Positions 6,806-14,734 are shown, counted from the first letter of the stretch. The stretch is DNA of 64,000 nt from Clostridia bacterium (GCA_017463485.1 JAFTPD010000015.1:1-64000); one strand, 5' to 3'. Numbers and translations are program-made. The notes: generated by a model not told the origin, from the sequence alone.

Positions 6806-7914
6806 AAAAGATCAAATTCAATGCGGGAGTGTTCAAATTCAATCCCACCGCCTTCAAGCTCAATGAAAAAAACCGCCGTCGCTCGCTGATGCTGTTGTTC
6901 CTTCTGGCTCTTTTTTTGGTCTTGCTTGTCGCCATAGGACTTACGGCGGCAGTCATATCCGTCTTGGCTTACTTTGAAGTGTTTTCCTCCGAGAGCGGCG
7001 AGATAAGCGTGGGACACGTTATACTTTATATGTCGCTGTCCACGCTGCTGATGGGATATATACTGATATTCGTTGTGGGCAGAATTATTGCCAAGCAAGC
7101 CAATAACGTAATAAATCAGCTTGGGCGGCTGGCGTCGGGGGACTATAAGGCGAGGCTTGAGTTCGGCAGTCCGCTTAACAGCTATTCCGCATTTCAGGAT
7201 ATTTCGGCAAGCTTCGCACAGATGGCGGAGGAGCTAGAAAATACCGAAATGCTCCGCTCGGATTTCGTAAATAACTTTTCCCACGAGTTCAAGACGCCTA
7301 TTGTGTCTATCGCGGGCTTTGCCAAGCTGCTAAAGCGCGGCAATCTTACCGAGGAGCAACGCCTCAGTTACCTCAATGCCATCGAGGAGGAATCCATTCG
7401 ACTGTCGGACATGGCGACAAACGTGCTGAACATGACAAAGGTTGAAAATCAGACAATTCTGACCGACGTGACCTCCTTCAATCTTTCCGAGCATATACGC
7501 TCTGCCGTCCTTTTGCTGGAAGCAAAGTGGACGAAAAAGGACATAGAGCTTGACCTCGATTTTGACGAATACACGGTTGAGGCAAACGACGAGCTGTTAA
7601 AGCAGGTGTGGATAAATCTTATTGATAACGCAATAAAATTCGCCCCGAGCGGCGGCAAGGTCTCCGTGAATATTCAAAGGTCGGACGCGCTTTTGCGCGT
7701 GTCTGTCAGCAATACGGGCAGTGAAATACCGCCCGAGAAGATAGACAAGGTGTTCAATAAATTTTACAAGGGCGAAGAATCCCGCTCGACAGAGGGCAAC
7801 GGTATCGGGCTCGCTGTTGTCAAGCGTATAGTAGAGCTGCACGACGGTGAGGTGTCGGTGACAAGCGAGGGAGGAGTGACCTCATTCTACGTAAATATTC
7901 CGCAAAAGAGATAA
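6802..7914 (+). CDS. Sensor histidine kinase
   Basis: The 370-residue membrane kinase has two transmembrane helices (about 28-57 and 70-95) with only a short extracellular loop, a HAMP-like linker (about 96-150), a HisKA dimerisation box with His161 in NNFSHEFKTPI, and an HATPase domain with the N box (Asn276 in LIDNAIKFAPSGG), and G boxes ending in EGNGIGLAVVKRI. It autophosphorylates on His161 and passes phosphate to the preceding regulator. The very short external loop suggests sensing within the membrane or through a partner rather than direct ligand binding. Confidence 0.95.
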   Translation: MKKIKFNAGVFKFNPTAFKLNEKNRRRSLMLLFLLALFLVLLVAIGLTAAVISVLAYFEVFSSESGEISVGHVILYMSLSTLLMGYILIFVVGRIIAKQANNVINQLGRLASGDYKARLEFGSPLNSYSAFQDISASFAQMAEELENTEMLRSDFVNNFSHEFKTPIVSIAGFAKLLKRGNLTEEQRLSYLNAIEEESIRLSDMATNVLNMTKVENQTILTDVTSFNLSEHIRSAVLLLEAKWTKKDIELDLDFDEYTVEANDELLKQVWINLIDNAIKFAPSGGKVSVNIQRSDALLRVSVSNTGSEIPPEKIDKVFNKFYKGEESRSTEGNGIGLAVVKRIVELHDGEVSVTSEGGVTSFYVNIPQKR

Positions 7915-7949
7915 AGACGGCAAAAATGAGAATAAATTTTGCGGCGCTA

Positions 7950-7978
7950 TTGACAAAGCTTCCAAAAGAGTGTATAAT
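7950..7978 (+). promoter_or_regulatory. Sigma-A promoter of the first solute-binding lipoprotein
   Basis: TTGACA (7950-7955), 17-base spacer, TATAAT (7973-7978). The paralogous gene downstream has a promoter of the same class at 9638-9666. Confidence 0.8.
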
Positions 7979-8014
7979 AGCAGTTAACATATTTTAACTT
8001 AAGGAGGGTTGGTC

Positions 8015-9526
8015 TTGATACATATTAGTGTTAGTGACGCGAAAATGAAAATCCTGCGAATACTCTGCCTGTGCCTTGCGCTTGCTACCGTGCTGGGTTG
8101 CTTCGTAGCCTGCGACAACGGAGGCTCGGACGAAACTCAAAGCGCCGGCGGCTCTACTGCGACAAGCACCGAGGAAACTACCGAGGCGGAAACGCTGGAT
8201 GATGCCACTGCTACCTACAATTCTATCTCCAACGAGGATGTGAATTGGGGCGGTGGAGATTTCACTATACTTTGCAGTAAGTACAACGGCGACAACCTGC
8301 AAGAGCTTATCAGCTACGGTCAGAGCGGCGACGTTCTCCCCAACGCGGTATTTGAAAGAAACACAAGGTTTGAGGATAAATGCAACCTGAAGCTGTCCTA
8401 CGTTGAAGCCAAGGATAAGGACGACGCTTATACCAAGGCACAGAAGGAGGTTCAGGGAAACACCGGCGATCTTCATTATTTCACAATAGACCACGCGACC
8501 ACCGCATCCCTTGCGGTAGAAGGAAATCTTTATAATTTCCTTGATATGGATATTGATCTTGAAAAGGACTGGTGGGACCAGGGTACGTATTCCTTCAACA
8601 TGGAGGGTCACGTATTCTTTATGAACGGATCGTGGAATTTCTCTGACGACCGTTTGACTTGGTGTATGCTGTTCAACAAGAAATCCTACGAGCTTCAGCA
8701 GTACGAGGATCCGTACCAGATGGTGCTTGACGGTAAGTGGACGCTTGCAAAGTTCAACGAGCTCATTCAGGGCTTCTCCTTTGACAGCAACGGTGACGGT
8801 AACTACGACGATCAGGATATCTACGGCTTCGTTGCAACGCCCCATTACAGTAATGCATTGTTCTTCGGTGCAGGACTCAGATATGTAAACATGAACAAGG
8901 ACGATTATCCTACGCTCGCACTGTCTGAGGACTCGGGAATGATGGACAGAGCTGCTGCATTGGTGGACGACGTTATTACGCTGTATACCGCAAACAACGC
9001 AACCTACCGTCCTGCCGACTTCCAGACCGCGTATGCTATGTTTAAAAACAATCAGGCACTGTTCTACGGTGAGTGCGTGTCTTACGTTATCAACCTGAAC
9101 AAGGAATATGAGGGAAGCTTTGGCGTTCTGCCCGTGCCGAAATACGGTGATGATCAGACGGAGTATTATACCTTCACTCAGTCCTTCTCGTCGACTTTGG
9201 CGGTTCCTACAACGATAAGAAAGTCCGAGATGATAGGCGATATCACACAGGTGTTCTCCATTCTGTCGCATCAGCTCGTTTTCCCTGCGTTCTATGACGT
9301 AGTTCTTACCTCCAAGAGCGTTAAGGACCCTCAGTCCGTAGAAATGCTCAACATTATTTTCCAAAACCGCGTTTACGATCTTTCCACCTATTTTGAAAAG
9401 CTGGAGCTTGCGGGAATGTTTGAGAGATCCGCAGAGAGCGGAACCAACAACTTCAGCCGCGACCACAAGTCCGTTGCCCGTTCCTTTAATAAGAACGTAA
9501 AGGCTCTGTTTAAAAATCTGGGTTGA
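8015..9526 (+). CDS. Extracellular solute-binding lipoprotein (paralogue 1)
   Basis: About 503 residues. The N-terminus has a basic segment, a hydrophobic stretch and a lipobox-like GCFVAC-DNG, so it is probably lipid-anchored outside the membrane. The body resembles carbohydrate-type extracellular solute-binding proteins (Trp/Tyr-rich ligand region, FGVLPVPKY motif, C-terminal hinge helix). A DSNGDGNYDDQD stretch looks like a calcium-binding loop. TTG 8015-8017 is the best start because GGAGGG sits 6 bases upstream; the ATG at 8045 has no site. A close paralogue follows at 9706. No permease or ATPase genes are nearby, so the substrate and transporter are unknown. Confidence 0.75.
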   Translation: MIHISVSDAKMKILRILCLCLALATVLGCFVACDNGGSDETQSAGGSTATSTEETTEAETLDDATATYNSISNEDVNWGGGDFTILCSKYNGDNLQELISYGQSGDVLPNAVFERNTRFEDKCNLKLSYVEAKDKDDAYTKAQKEVQGNTGDLHYFTIDHATTASLAVEGNLYNFLDMDIDLEKDWWDQGTYSFNMEGHVFFMNGSWNFSDDRLTWCMLFNKKSYELQQYEDPYQMVLDGKWTLAKFNELIQGFSFDSNGDGNYDDQDIYGFVATPHYSNALFFGAGLRYVNMNKDDYPTLALSEDSGMMDRAAALVDDVITLYTANNATYRPADFQTAYAMFKNNQALFYGECVSYVINLNKEYEGSFGVLPVPKYGDDQTEYYTFTQSFSSTLAVPTTIRKSEMIGDITQVFSILSHQLVFPAFYDVVLTSKSVKDPQSVEMLNIIFQNRVYDLSTYFEKLELAGMFERSAESGTNNFSRDHKSVARSFNKNVKALFKNLG

Positions 9527-9556
9527 TCACTGTAATAGATCTTTGAATTTTATATT

Positions 9557-9593
9557 GGCACACCGCAAAGGAGAGCTTTCTTGGCGGTGTGCC
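9557..9593 (+). other. Hairpin after the first solute-binding gene
   Basis: GGCACACCGC (9557-9566) pairs with GCGGTGTGCC (9584-9593). There is no T-tract. A diverged copy with the same ACACCGCAAAG core follows the paralogue (11236-11264), so gene and hairpin were duplicated together. Confidence 0.6.
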
Positions 9594-9637
9594 TATGAAT
9601 TATAATAAAGCAGAGTCGTGCTGGTCTGGAAATCCGA

Positions 9638-9666
9638 TTGACAAAATCTGACGAATGGTATATAAT
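9638..9666 (+). promoter_or_regulatory. Sigma-A promoter of the second solute-binding lipoprotein
   Basis: TTGACA, 17-base spacer, TATAAT; transcription would start about 30 bases upstream of the ATG. Confidence 0.8.
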
Positions 9667-9705
9667 ATCATTACTATATCACTACTATCGAGGAGGACAA
9701 CGAAT

Positions 9706-11211
9706 ATGCATGTTAAAATGAAGAAAAATGTGTGCACAAGACTGATATGTCTTTGCCTCACTCTGTCCGTTTTCGCGGGATGCCTTGCAGCTTGCAACGG
9801 GAACAATGCAGATGTTGAAAGTACAACTGCCGAATCTACATCTCAGAACCCCGACATCGTCTCCGACACGCTGGATGAAGCCGAGGCTGCACTTAACGCG
9901 ATATCCTCCGACGACGTGGACTGGGGAGGGAAGGAACTTACCTTTTTGTACTCGGTCTATAATACCGATAATCCCACCGAGCTTATTAGTGAGGAAAAAA
10001 CGGGTGATGTGCTTCCCGATGCGGTTTGTGAGAGAAATGTAAAGTTTGAGGACAGATGTAATCTTACCCTTTCGTTTTCTCCGACAGACAGCGAGGATGA
10101 TGCTTTTGCCAAGGCGCAAAGGGAGGTGCAGGGAAGTGTCGGAGACGCTCAGTACTTCACGTTAGACCATAAAACCACGGCGGCTCTTGCTGTTGAGGGG
10201 TATCTTTACAATTTTCTTGATCTTAATATCGATCTTGAAAAGGACTGGTGGGACGAGGGTACGTATTCCTTTAACATGGAGGATCACGTATTCTTTATGA
10301 ACGGATCGTGGAACTATTCCGACGACCGCTTGACTTGGTGTATGCTGTTTAATAAGTCGGCATATGCACTTCAGGCATATCAAGGCGAGGACGCGGATCT
10401 TTATCAGCTTGTCCTTGACGGTAAGTGGACAGTTGATAAATTCAACAACCTCATTCAGAATTTCTCGTCTAATAACGGCGATGGGCGGTGGGATGAGGAA
10501 GATTCCTACGGCTTTGTGGCAACGCCTCATTACAGTAATGCCTTTTTCTTCGGCGCGGACTTGAGATATGTCAATATGCACGAGGACGGTTATCCTACCC
10601 TTGCCCTGTCGGACGATAGCGGAATGATGGAAAGAGCAGCCGAAATGGTGGAAAAGGTGGTGTCAATATACACCGCAAATCACGCTACCTATCGCGCGGC
10701 AGAGTTCCAAGTAAGCTATGAGATGTTTAAAGCTAATCAAGCGTTGTTCTATGGAGAGATCGTGTCATTCGTTATTAACTGTAACAAGGCGTATGAGGGA
10801 CAGTTTGGAGTGCTTCCCGTCCCGAAGTACGACGAAGCGCAGGAGAAATATTGTACCTACGTCACGCCCTTCGCCTGTACGCTTTCCTTGCCTGTCAACG
10901 TGCAAGGAACGGATAAACTGGGGGATATAACGCAGACGTATGCGATTTTGTCCGATCAGCTTGTCTTTCCCGTGTTTTACGAGGTCGTTCTTACCACTAA
11001 ATCGGTAAAGGATGAGCAGTCGGTAAAGATGTTGGATCTTATTCTTGGAAATCGCGTGTACGACATATCAAATTACTTTGAAAATCTTGGCATGGCGGGG
11101 CTTTTCGAGCGGTCTGCTGAAAACGGAAACAATAATTTTTCTCGCGACTATGCATCCGTGAAGAGAGGTTTTTCAAAGCAGGTCAGGAAGCTATTTGACA
11201 AGCTTGACTGA
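9706..11211 (+). CDS. Extracellular solute-binding lipoprotein (paralogue 2)
   Basis: A 501-residue lipoprotein with signal peptide and a GCLAAC lipobox near residue 25, followed by a short Ser/Thr-rich linker. It aligns along its whole length with the preceding gene (shared LEKDWWD, GTYSFNM, HVFFMNGSWN, YGFVATPHYSNA, FGVLPVPKY, NNFSRDY). The most conserved stretch is the presumed ligand pocket, so both probably bind similar molecules, likely glycans. GAGGAGG lies 9 bases before the ATG. It may be cotranscribed with the MgtC-like gene 86 bases downstream. Confidence 0.8.
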   Translation: MHVKMKKNVCTRLICLCLTLSVFAGCLAACNGNNADVESTTAESTSQNPDIVSDTLDEAEAALNAISSDDVDWGGKELTFLYSVYNTDNPTELISEEKTGDVLPDAVCERNVKFEDRCNLTLSFSPTDSEDDAFAKAQREVQGSVGDAQYFTLDHKTTAALAVEGYLYNFLDLNIDLEKDWWDEGTYSFNMEDHVFFMNGSWNYSDDRLTWCMLFNKSAYALQAYQGEDADLYQLVLDGKWTVDKFNNLIQNFSSNNGDGRWDEEDSYGFVATPHYSNAFFFGADLRYVNMHEDGYPTLALSDDSGMMERAAEMVEKVVSIYTANHATYRAAEFQVSYEMFKANQALFYGEIVSFVINCNKAYEGQFGVLPVPKYDEAQEKYCTYVTPFACTLSLPVNVQGTDKLGDITQTYAILSDQLVFPVFYEVVLTTKSVKDEQSVKMLDLILGNRVYDISNYFENLGMAGLFERSAENGNNNFSRDYASVKRGFSKQVRKLFDKLD

Positions 11212-11235
11212 TGCAAAAGCATTGAAATTAATACG

Positions 11236-11264
11236 GGGACACCGCAAAGATGTTGCGGCGTGCC
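11236..11264 (+). other. Hairpin between the second solute-binding gene and the MgtC-like gene
   Basis: GGGACACCGC (11236-11245) pairs with GCGGCGTGCC (11255-11264) with two imperfect positions. It is related to the hairpin at 9557-9593 and lacks a T-tract, so it may be an RNA-stability element rather than a terminator. Confidence 0.45.
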
Positions 11265-11297
11265 TTGCAAATTTAATATTTGAGGAAAGGAGAATAT

Positions 11298-11984
11298 ATG
11301 GAAACGGTAAAACAGTTTTTTGTTGATAACGTGCCGCAGTTTGAGTATCTTTTGCGGATAATCCTCGCCGCGTTCTGCGGAGCATTCGTAGGATTTGAGC
11401 GCGCAAGACGTCAAAAGGAAGCGGGACTTCGCACGCACGTCATAGTTGCACTTGCATCAGCTCTGGCGGGAATCGTGTCCAAGTATGCGTATATGGATGT
11501 GATCGCTATGGGCATGAACGCCGAGGCGTCGAGAATCGCATCAAACGTGCTGACGGGTATCGGTTTTCTTGGCGCAGGTATAATTTTCGTCAAGGGCGGC
11601 TCGGTAAAGGGACTTACCACAGCTGCGGGTGTATGGGCAACCTCAATAGTCGGTCTGGCTATCGGATCGGGAATGTATATCGTGGGTGTGGGCTCCACCT
11701 TGCTGCTCATTACCTTGCAGATAGTTCTGCATAAATACGTTCCCGGAGATATGGTAATGCTCGGCCGTGTTATAGTGTCGGTCAAGAACGACCGCATGGA
11801 CAGAGTTGATATCATCAAGGAAAAGCTGACGGAGCTGAAGATCGTTATCACCAAGATCGACCTTGTTCGAAACGGCGACAACGTAATGGTGAATATGCAG
11901 GTGCGTATTCCGAATGACGATGCAGCCGACGAGCTGTTCGGACTTGCAACACAGTATCCCGAGGTTTCGTCCATAAGTACGTAA
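11298..11984 (+). CDS. MgtC/SapB family membrane protein
   Basis: The 228-residue protein has the MgtC signature: an N-terminal FVGFERARRQKEAGLRTH segment, a conserved GIGFLGAGIIF motif and VKGLTTAAGVWATSIVGLAIG, spread over about five membrane helices (residues 15-145). The C-terminal 80 residues form an ACT-like soluble domain. MgtC-like proteins are linked to Mg2+ limitation and membrane energetics; many Clostridia homologues are uncharacterised. AAAGGAG lies 6 bases before the ATG. No M-box type leader is evident in the short gap upstream. Confidence 0.9.
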   Translation: METVKQFFVDNVPQFEYLLRIILAAFCGAFVGFERARRQKEAGLRTHVIVALASALAGIVSKYAYMDVIAMGMNAEASRIASNVLTGIGFLGAGIIFVKGGSVKGLTTAAGVWATSIVGLAIGSGMYIVGVGSTLLLITLQIVLHKYVPGDMVMLGRVIVSVKNDRMDRVDIIKEKLTELKIVITKIDLVRNGDNVMVNMQVRIPNDDAADELFGLATQYPEVSSIST

Positions 11985-12032
11985 TAGGATGGAGGCTGAA
12001 TGAGCGGATTCAGCCTCCCGAAAAGGTGAAGT

Positions 12033-12060
12033 GTTCGTCGTAAGACGAGCTTTTTTATTT
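12033..12060 (+). terminator. Terminator of the MgtC-like gene
   Basis: GTTCGTC-GTAA-GACGAGC followed by TTTTTTATTT. A second 11-bp hairpin (11991-12018) precedes it without a T-tract. Confidence 0.8.
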
Positions 12061-12070
12061 GCTTTTCTGC

Positions 12071-12099
12071 TTGACAAAAGGGAAAAGATGTGTTATATT
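12071..12099 (+). promoter_or_regulatory. Sigma-A promoter of the trehalase-like gene
   Basis: TTGACA, 17-base spacer, TATATT, ending about 48 bases upstream of the ATG. Confidence 0.75.
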
Positions 12100-12147
12100 A
12101 TTTATGTCAATAACCCAGTTAGAAACCCGAAAGGTAAGGGCGATACT

Positions 12148-13344
12148 ATGAATGATAGATTGCAGCAATATATAGCCAACGGTTGGGATAAGACCGTCAG
12201 AACAATAACTCGGGAGGAGGCGGAGGCGTCGCGCGACGGCAAGCTGTATCTGCCGTATCCGTACACCGTGCCTTGCGAGGAAAATATGTTCCAAAGTATG
12301 TTTTACTGGGACACGTATTTTGCCTGCCGCGGATTGCACCTGTCGGGCAGAAGTGAGCTGGTGGCGAACAATCTGCGCAATTTCATATACATGATAGACA
12401 CCTACGGATTTATCCCCAACGGAAGCCTCAAGGTGTTCCTCAACCGTTCACAGCCGCCGTTTTTCGGTATGATGCTGAAGGATTATTACGACGCAACGGG
12501 AGATAACGAGCTGTTCTCCGACGGCTTGCGCGCGCTCCGAGCAGAGCTTGAATTCTGGTATACCCGCCGCCGCTCGGCAAACGGGCTCAACCACTATTCC
12601 TGCGACGCTGACGAAAAAACCTATATCGGCGGTGTCAGTATGTACGAGGAGCGCACCGGCGTGAAGCGCGAGGGAGATAGGGAATATCTCGGTAAAAACG
12701 TGTTTGCAGAGGCGGAGTCAGGCTGGGATTTCTGCGGTCGCTTCGGCGGCAGATGCTACGAGTATAACGCCGTTGACCTCAACTCGCTGCTCTATTTTGA
12801 TGAGATGCTGTTGGCTGAACACCTTGACGGTGAGGAGGCAAAAATATACGCCGATCGCGCCGCTGCGAGAAAGCAAAAAATGATAGCTCTTATGCGCGGC
12901 GAGGACGGAATATTCTACGATTATTGCTATACAACGGGCAAGCGCGGCGGGGTAAAATCCTGCGCGTCCTTCTATCCGTTGTTCGTGGGACTTACCGACC
13001 GTGACGAGGGCGTTGATGCACTGCTCGAAGCCTTGGAGCTGGATTACGGGCTCCAGGCGGCAGAGCCGACGGACGGAAACTATCAGTGGGGCGAGAGCAA
13101 CGGCTGGGCGTGCCTGCAGCTTGTTGCCTGCGAGGCGCTGGTCTCTTGCGGACGCACAAGCGACGCGCGCCGCGTGGCCCAAAAGTACGTTGCGCTCGTT
13201 GAAAAATGCTTTGATGCGACAGGACATTTGTGGGAAAAGTACAACGTGCGCGACGGTAGCTCCAACGCCGTCGGTGAATACGGTACGCCAACAATGATCG
13301 GTTGGTCAGCAGGAGTGTATTTGTCACTTAATGCGAAGCTTTAA
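12148..13344 (+). CDS. GH37 trehalase-like glycosidase
   Basis: This 398-residue protein looks like an (alpha/alpha)6-barrel glycosidase of the trehalase (GH37) type. Support comes from MFYWDTYFACRGL near residue 50, YGFIPNGS, a GWDFCGRF segment mid-protein, YQWGESNGWACLQLV in the place of the family signature QWDxPxGWAP, and EKYNVRDG near the end with a terminal GWSAGVYLSL. Trehalases cut alpha,alpha-trehalose into two glucoses. It is shorter than most GH37 enzymes and has no signal peptide, so it would act on a cytoplasmic substrate. The exact substrate is inferred. The ribosome binding site is weak (AAGGTAAGGG). Confidence 0.75.
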   Translation: MNDRLQQYIANGWDKTVRTITREEAEASRDGKLYLPYPYTVPCEENMFQSMFYWDTYFACRGLHLSGRSELVANNLRNFIYMIDTYGFIPNGSLKVFLNRSQPPFFGMMLKDYYDATGDNELFSDGLRALRAELEFWYTRRRSANGLNHYSCDADEKTYIGGVSMYEERTGVKREGDREYLGKNVFAEAESGWDFCGRFGGRCYEYNAVDLNSLLYFDEMLLAEHLDGEEAKIYADRAAARKQKMIALMRGEDGIFYDYCYTTGKRGGVKSCASFYPLFVGLTDRDEGVDALLEALELDYGLQAAEPTDGNYQWGESNGWACLQLVACEALVSCGRTSDARRVAQKYVALVEKCFDATGHLWEKYNVRDGSSNAVGEYGTPTMIGWSAGVYLSLNAKL

Positions 13345-13345
13345 G

Positions 13346-13386
13346 TGACAAATAATTGAAAATTGAAAATGGGAAATTGAAAATTA
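13346..13386 (+). repeat. Left inverted repeat flanking the four-helix-bundle gene
   Basis: Made of repeated TTGAAAA units (AATTGAAAATTGAAAATG and so on). It begins right after the trehalase-like stop codon and is the inverse of the right repeat at 13737-13777. Confidence 0.6.
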
Positions 13387-13397
13387 GGGGAACGGGA

Positions 13398-13738
13398 ATG
13401 GAAAACATAATTGTGGAGAAATCTTTCGCGTTTGCCGTAAGGATCGTTAATCTTAATAAGTATTTGAATGAAACAAAAAAAGAATTTGTGTTGTCGAAGC
13501 AGCTTTTGAGAAGCGGAACAAGTACGGTGCAAACGTCGCCGAGGCAGAGCAAGCTCAAAGCACAGCAGATTTTATTTCTAAAATGAGTATTGCTTTGAAA
13601 GAAGTTTCGGAAACAAAATATTGGATAAAACTTTTGGCTGCTACCGATTATCTGAACGATTCGGAGAGCATATCTATTCTAAACGACTGTATAGAACTCG
13701 AAAAAATTCTTGTAAGTATCATAAAATCTTCAAAATAA
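13398..13738 (+). pseudogene. Four-helix bundle (23S rRNA intervening-sequence type) protein, frameshifted
   Basis: The N-terminal half (MENIIVEKSFAFAVRIVNL) is in one frame and the C-terminal half (ANVAEAEQAQ, ISKMSIALKEVSETKYW, LEKILVSIIKS) in another. The usual motif RSGTSIGANVAEA is broken at about 13522-13527, where one base appears to be missing. The family is a small coiled four-helix protein found in 23S rRNA intervening sequences and as scattered orphan genes. An inverted repeat of A/T-rich TTGAAAA units surrounds it, which suggests the gene plus repeats form a mobile cassette. A sequencing error is possible; otherwise it is an inactivated copy. Confidence 0.75.
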
Positions 13739-13777
13739 TTTTCAATTTTCAATTTTACATTTTCAATTAATTAAATG
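13737..13777 (+). repeat. Right inverted repeat flanking the four-helix-bundle gene
   Basis: TTTTCAATTTTCAATTTT followed by a further copy; reverse complement of the left repeat with few differences. It starts at the stop codon of the pseudogene. Confidence 0.6.
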
Positions 13778-13794
13778 CGCGGGCATGTGCGGAC

Positions 13795-13835
13795 CCAATT
13801 CCGCCATACCCGCTTCGCGGGTATGGCGGAATTGG
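13795..13835 (+). repeat. 19-bp perfect inverted repeat covering the 5' end of tRNA-Leu
   Basis: Positions 13795-13813 are the exact reverse complement of 13817-13835, the first 19 bases of the tRNA, with a TTC loop. Read as RNA this forms a hairpin that would sequester the acceptor strand and D-arm. Confidence 0.85.
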
Positions 13836-13899
13836 CAGACGCGCAAGATTTAGGATCTTGTGTTAATTCGTGCAGGTTCGACCCCTGTTACCCGCACCA
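13817..13899 (+). tRNA. tRNA-Leu(UAG)
   Basis: Acceptor stem GCGGGTA/TACCCGC (13817-13823 with 13889-13895), discriminator A and encoded CCA (13897-13899). The anticodon stem-loop CAAGA-TTTAGGA-TCTTG gives UAG. The variable arm is of class II type and the T-arm GCAGGTTCGACCCCTGT is intact. A strong terminator follows at once. The 5' part is mirrored by a perfect upstream inverted copy. Confidence 0.95.
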
Positions 13900-13940
13900 A
13901 ATACAAACAGACCGAGCCGAGGCTCGGTCTGTTTGTATTT
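13899..13940 (+). terminator. Terminator of tRNA-Leu
   Basis: A 20-bp perfect stem (13899-13918 with 13921-13940) whose A/T-rich base supplies the T-tract (GTTTGTATTT). Confidence 0.85.
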
Positions 13941-14055
13941 AATGGTAGTTTTCTGTGGTCGAACCTCGCAACCGCGGAGCTTTTGCTCCGCGGGATGCAA
14001 GTTTGCGCTTGGATATTTTGAAGTCAAGCAAACCGTCGGCTCAAACGGAGGTTCA

Positions 14056-14071
14056 GACCCCTGTTACCCGC
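14056..14071 (+). repeat. Duplicate of the tRNA-Leu 3' end (att-like remnant)
   Basis: GACCCCTGTTACCCGC repeats tRNA positions 13880-13895 exactly, and the five bases before it (GGTTC) also match with one inserted A. Direct duplication of a tRNA 3' segment is what integrase-driven insertion leaves behind. No integrase gene is present; only about 160 bp separate the copies. Confidence 0.5.
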
Positions 14072-14091
14072 GATGCCTGCGAATATAAAGC

Positions 14092-14484
14092 TCACGATTT
14101 ATTTCCGAAAAGGCGCTCAAAAGCCTCTTGCTTTTTATAATCCTCTTCCGATATCACGCCTTCTTCGCGAAGCCGCTCGGCTTCAGCATACTTGGAATTT
14201 TTATCTGAAACCTTGTCAGCTTGTTCGCAAGTAGCCTTATCCTCGTAGGATGAGGTATTATATTCGATTTTTGCCGCAATATCTATAAGCTCACCGAATC
14301 CGTATATCATCACAAATGATATCCATGCGAGAACAGTGCCCAGCACAATAATTACAATTCCTGTAATTATTCCGGTACTGCCCCCAAACATACAAACGAC
14401 ACCTGCGACTACAGCAACCAAAACTTCCAAAACGGCGATAACCGCAGCCAATGATTTGATTGTTTTTCCAATTTTGCCATACAT
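14092..14484 (-). CDS. Small membrane protein with C-terminal SHOCT-like domain
   Basis: The 130-residue protein has two hydrophobic helices (about 12-32 and 36-64), a charged linker, and a C-terminal segment AEAERLREEGVISEEDYKKQ (about 100-119) that fits the SHOCT pattern, a short domain found at the ends of many membrane proteins. Function unknown. ATG 14482-14484 follows AAGGAGG with an 8-base gap, and the ribosome binding site begins only about 10 bases after the T-tract of the structured RNA (copy 2), so expression may depend on read-through of that terminator. Confidence 0.8.
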   Translation of the reverse strand: MYGKIGKTIKSLAAVIAVLEVLVAVVAGVVCMFGGSTGIITGIVIIVLGTVLAWISFVMIYGFGELIDIAAKIEYNTSSYEDKATCEQADKVSDKNSKYAEAERLREEGVISEEDYKKQEAFERLFGNKS

Positions 14485-14502
14485 AATTATGACCTCCTTA
14501 AT

Positions 14503-14728
14503 AAAATAAAAAGTGCGGCTACCGAAGCAACCGCACAAAAACGCAAACTCCGATAGTCGCCAAACTAACTTTACGTGAAAAAGAGTGTAACACACTTTCA
14601 TTTGTCGTAAGAGGAATTTGCATTTTATCAAATTCATCGACAAATGAAAGCATACCCGAAAAAGAGTATACCTATCCCTAAAAATAAAGATAGTACACCC
14701 ATTTTTCACGTTATTAAGTTAGTTTGGC
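14503..14728 (-). ncRNA. Structured RNA element, copy 2 (unidentified family)
   Basis: Predicted transcript from 14728 to about 14503. P1 GCCAAACTAACTT (14728-14716) pairs with AAGTTAGTTTGGC (14571-14559). P2 ACGTGAAAAA with TTTTTCACGT (14711-14702 with 14582-14573) continues into GGGTGTA/TACACTC. Hairpins CTATC/GATAG and GTATAC/GTATGC follow, then a 13-bp perfect helix (14650-14638 with 14607-14595) capped by GAATTTG/CAAATTC (14635-14629 with 14620-14614). The linker GACTATCGGAGTTTGCG and the UUCG-loop terminator (14536-14513) match copy 1 almost base for base. Helix sequences differ from copy 1 but stay paired. Reading frames are not kept between the copies, so an RNA product is favoured. 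It precedes the SHOCT-type membrane protein. Confidence 0.78.
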
Positions 14729-14734
14729 ACATAC

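Noticed and set aside
11985..12030. GGAGGCTGAAT hairpin after the MgtC-like gene as the terminator
   Set aside because: It has no T-tract; the next hairpin at 12033-12060 has a full T-tract and is the better candidate.
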